This document shows positions 39,526-40,257 of a stretch of 40,257 bases of DNA, piece after piece. Below the pieces are notes generated by a model. That model searched no databases. It had not been told where the DNA came from and saw only the letters and a program-made list of their open reading frames with translations. Source of the stretch: Zunongwangia atlantica 22II14-10F7. Its GTDB lineage: Bacteria > Bacteroidota > Bacteroidia > Flavobacteriales > Flavobacteriaceae. The position numbers and the translations under genes were made by a program. The DNA lies in the NCBI RefSeq assembly GCF_002094855.1, contig NZ_ARYN01000025.1, forward strand, positions 1-40,257, in the 5' to 3' direction. Each line of letters begins with the position of its first letter. The stretch's first letter is position 1.

Positions 39526-39534
39526 GATTGTGAG
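39526..39534 (+). promoter_or_regulatory. operator-like site before the 39570 gene
   Basis: ATTGTGAGT contains the TGTGAGT heptamer of the repressor operator. It sits 36 bases before the ATG at 39570 and next to a weak -7-like TAATATTTA. This suggests the cargo gene is tuned by the prophage repressor. Confidence 0.35.
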
Positions 39535-39569
39535 TAGGGGCACTAAAATAAATTTTAATACTAACCGAT

Positions 39570-40121
39570 ATGAAAAAACTTATTTGCGTTTCCTTACTTT
39601 CTATTGCGTTTGTTGCTTTAGCGAACGGACAAGCTATTTTTAAAGGACTTGAATATGGTATGTCTCCCGAAAGCGCAAAGAAGGAATTTAGAGCGAATAA
39701 GGACGATTATAAATCAGTCGATCTAGGTAATGGTTTTTTGTATAGGATCTATCAGCAGAATTTTCAATTCAAAGATGAGAAGCTGGTTAAAGTTTTAATG
39801 ACTCCTAAGGGAGCAGCTCTTGGACAGAACTATGATAGCGCAAAAAGTTATTTAGAATATTCCAGAGCATTTTTTGAAGATCTTAATTACGAAGTATTCT
39901 TTGAACCTGAATATTGGAATGGGCCTCAAAATTTTGGTTCCAAATATGGTCTTTTATTAATGAATCCGGATAAAACGACAATGGTACAAATGTATCCGGT
40001 AAAACTTCAGGGAAATACATTTATTGTCAATTTAGAAATATACAATTACGATCAATTTATGGAATGGTACAAAGCAGAAGACGATCGAATGACTGAGAAG
40101 GCAGAAAATTCAGGGTTTTAG
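39570..40121 (+). CDS. secreted protein of unknown function, likely lysogenic cargo
   Basis: A 183-residue protein with a clean signal peptide (MKKLICVSLLSIAFVALANG, cleavage near GQA) and a mature alpha/beta domain. The mature part has YGMSPESAKKEF near its start and two beta-rich parts around 60-80 and 125-160. No family recognised. It lies beyond the repressor and reads away from it, the typical place for genes expressed in lysogens; an operator-like site precedes it. It could also be a host gene if the right attachment site lies between, but no attachment repeat is seen. Confidence 0.75.
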   Translation: MKKLICVSLLSIAFVALANGQAIFKGLEYGMSPESAKKEFRANKDDYKSVDLGNGFLYRIYQQNFQFKDEKLVKVLMTPKGAALGQNYDSAKSYLEYSRAFFEDLNYEVFFEPEYWNGPQNFGSKYGLLLMNPDKTTMVQMYPVKLQGNTFIVNLEIYNYDQFMEWYKAEDDRMTEKAENSGF

Positions 40122-40257
40122 AACTAATTAACCGTCTCTAAAAACGTATCTAGAAAACTTATAAAACTGACCAATTGAGAATTATAAAATACTGAAAATC
40201 AAAAGGGATCTTTGCTAAAAACGCAGCGCTTTGAACTTAAAATCCAATGAACAGCAA
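40122..40257. other. right end of the window without a gene
   Basis: AT-rich sequence without a convincing open frame, hairpin terminator or copy of the tRNA 3' end. The right attachment site is not seen. Confidence 0.4.

Noticed and set aside
1-40257. CRISPR array or insertion sequence
   Set aside because: No regularly spaced repeats and no transposase-like protein were seen; the only long inverted repeat (23186-23280) has no coding capacity between its arms.
1-40257. Mu-like transposable or contractile-tailed phage
   Set aside because: A tyrosine integrase at a tRNA end and a small/large terminase pair are present, while a DDE transposase, tail sheath and baseplate wedge genes are not.

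Overview
This window is most of a temperate siphovirus-type prophage in a member of the Bacteroidota, most likely a marine Flavobacteriaceae. The evidence is AT-rich DNA, promoters of the TAnnTTTG type (the flavobacterial -7 box), few Shine-Dalgarno sites, and phage proteins of Bacteroidota type: a DUF6712-like connector, BACON-like tail domains and an NA37 nucleoid-associated protein. The left end is the 3' end of a host tRNA gene with its terminator, followed at once by a tyrosine integrase, so the left attachment site is here. No second copy of the tRNA end is visible, so the right attachment site probably lies beyond base 40257.

Layout. (1) 1-2901, plus strand: tRNA end, integrase and a two-gene AT-rich membrane-protein cargo pair. 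(2) 2898-18870, minus strand: portal, DUF6712-like connector, two fibre genes, a lysis cassette (membrane protein, secreted protein, holin-like protein, GH19 endolysin, unimolecular spanin), neck/tail completion genes, tape measure and two distal tail genes. (3) 18975-21626, plus strand: small and large terminase and a small unknown gene. (4) 21656-28966, minus strand: a 42-aa gene, a ParB-methyltransferase fusion, a coiled-coil protein, a probable tail tube gene, the probable capsid, a ClpP-type protease fused to a scaffold-like tail, and two unknown genes. (5) 29136-38709, minus strand: one long early operon of mostly small genes. It includes a Cro-like regulator, a LuxR-type HTH protein, a probable replication initiator, an NA37 protein and a DndC/PAPS-reductase-like enzyme. 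A tRNA-like structured RNA interrupts this operon, and a strong terminator at 29082-29106 closes it. (6) 38860-40121, plus strand: the CI-like repressor and a secreted cargo protein.

The most striking feature is a family of eight nearly identical promoters. Each has TGTCC plus a run of 5-7 T, then a flavobacterial -7 box ending exactly 36 nt (once 37 nt) from the first T of TGTCC. All eight stand before structural, packaging or lysis genes, and none is in the early operon. Two of them form a back-to-back palindrome between portal and terminase. Three place the -7 box only 4 nt before ATG, which predicts leaderless mRNAs. I read them as the coordinated late promoters of this phage, probably driven by a phage-encoded activator.

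Two other repeated signals appear. TGTGAG(A/T) operator-like sites flank the repressor/Cro divergent promoters and recur at a few other gene starts. An AACGCTTAA leader motif precedes several minus-strand genes. All functional names rest on motif recognition by eye; no database search was possible.
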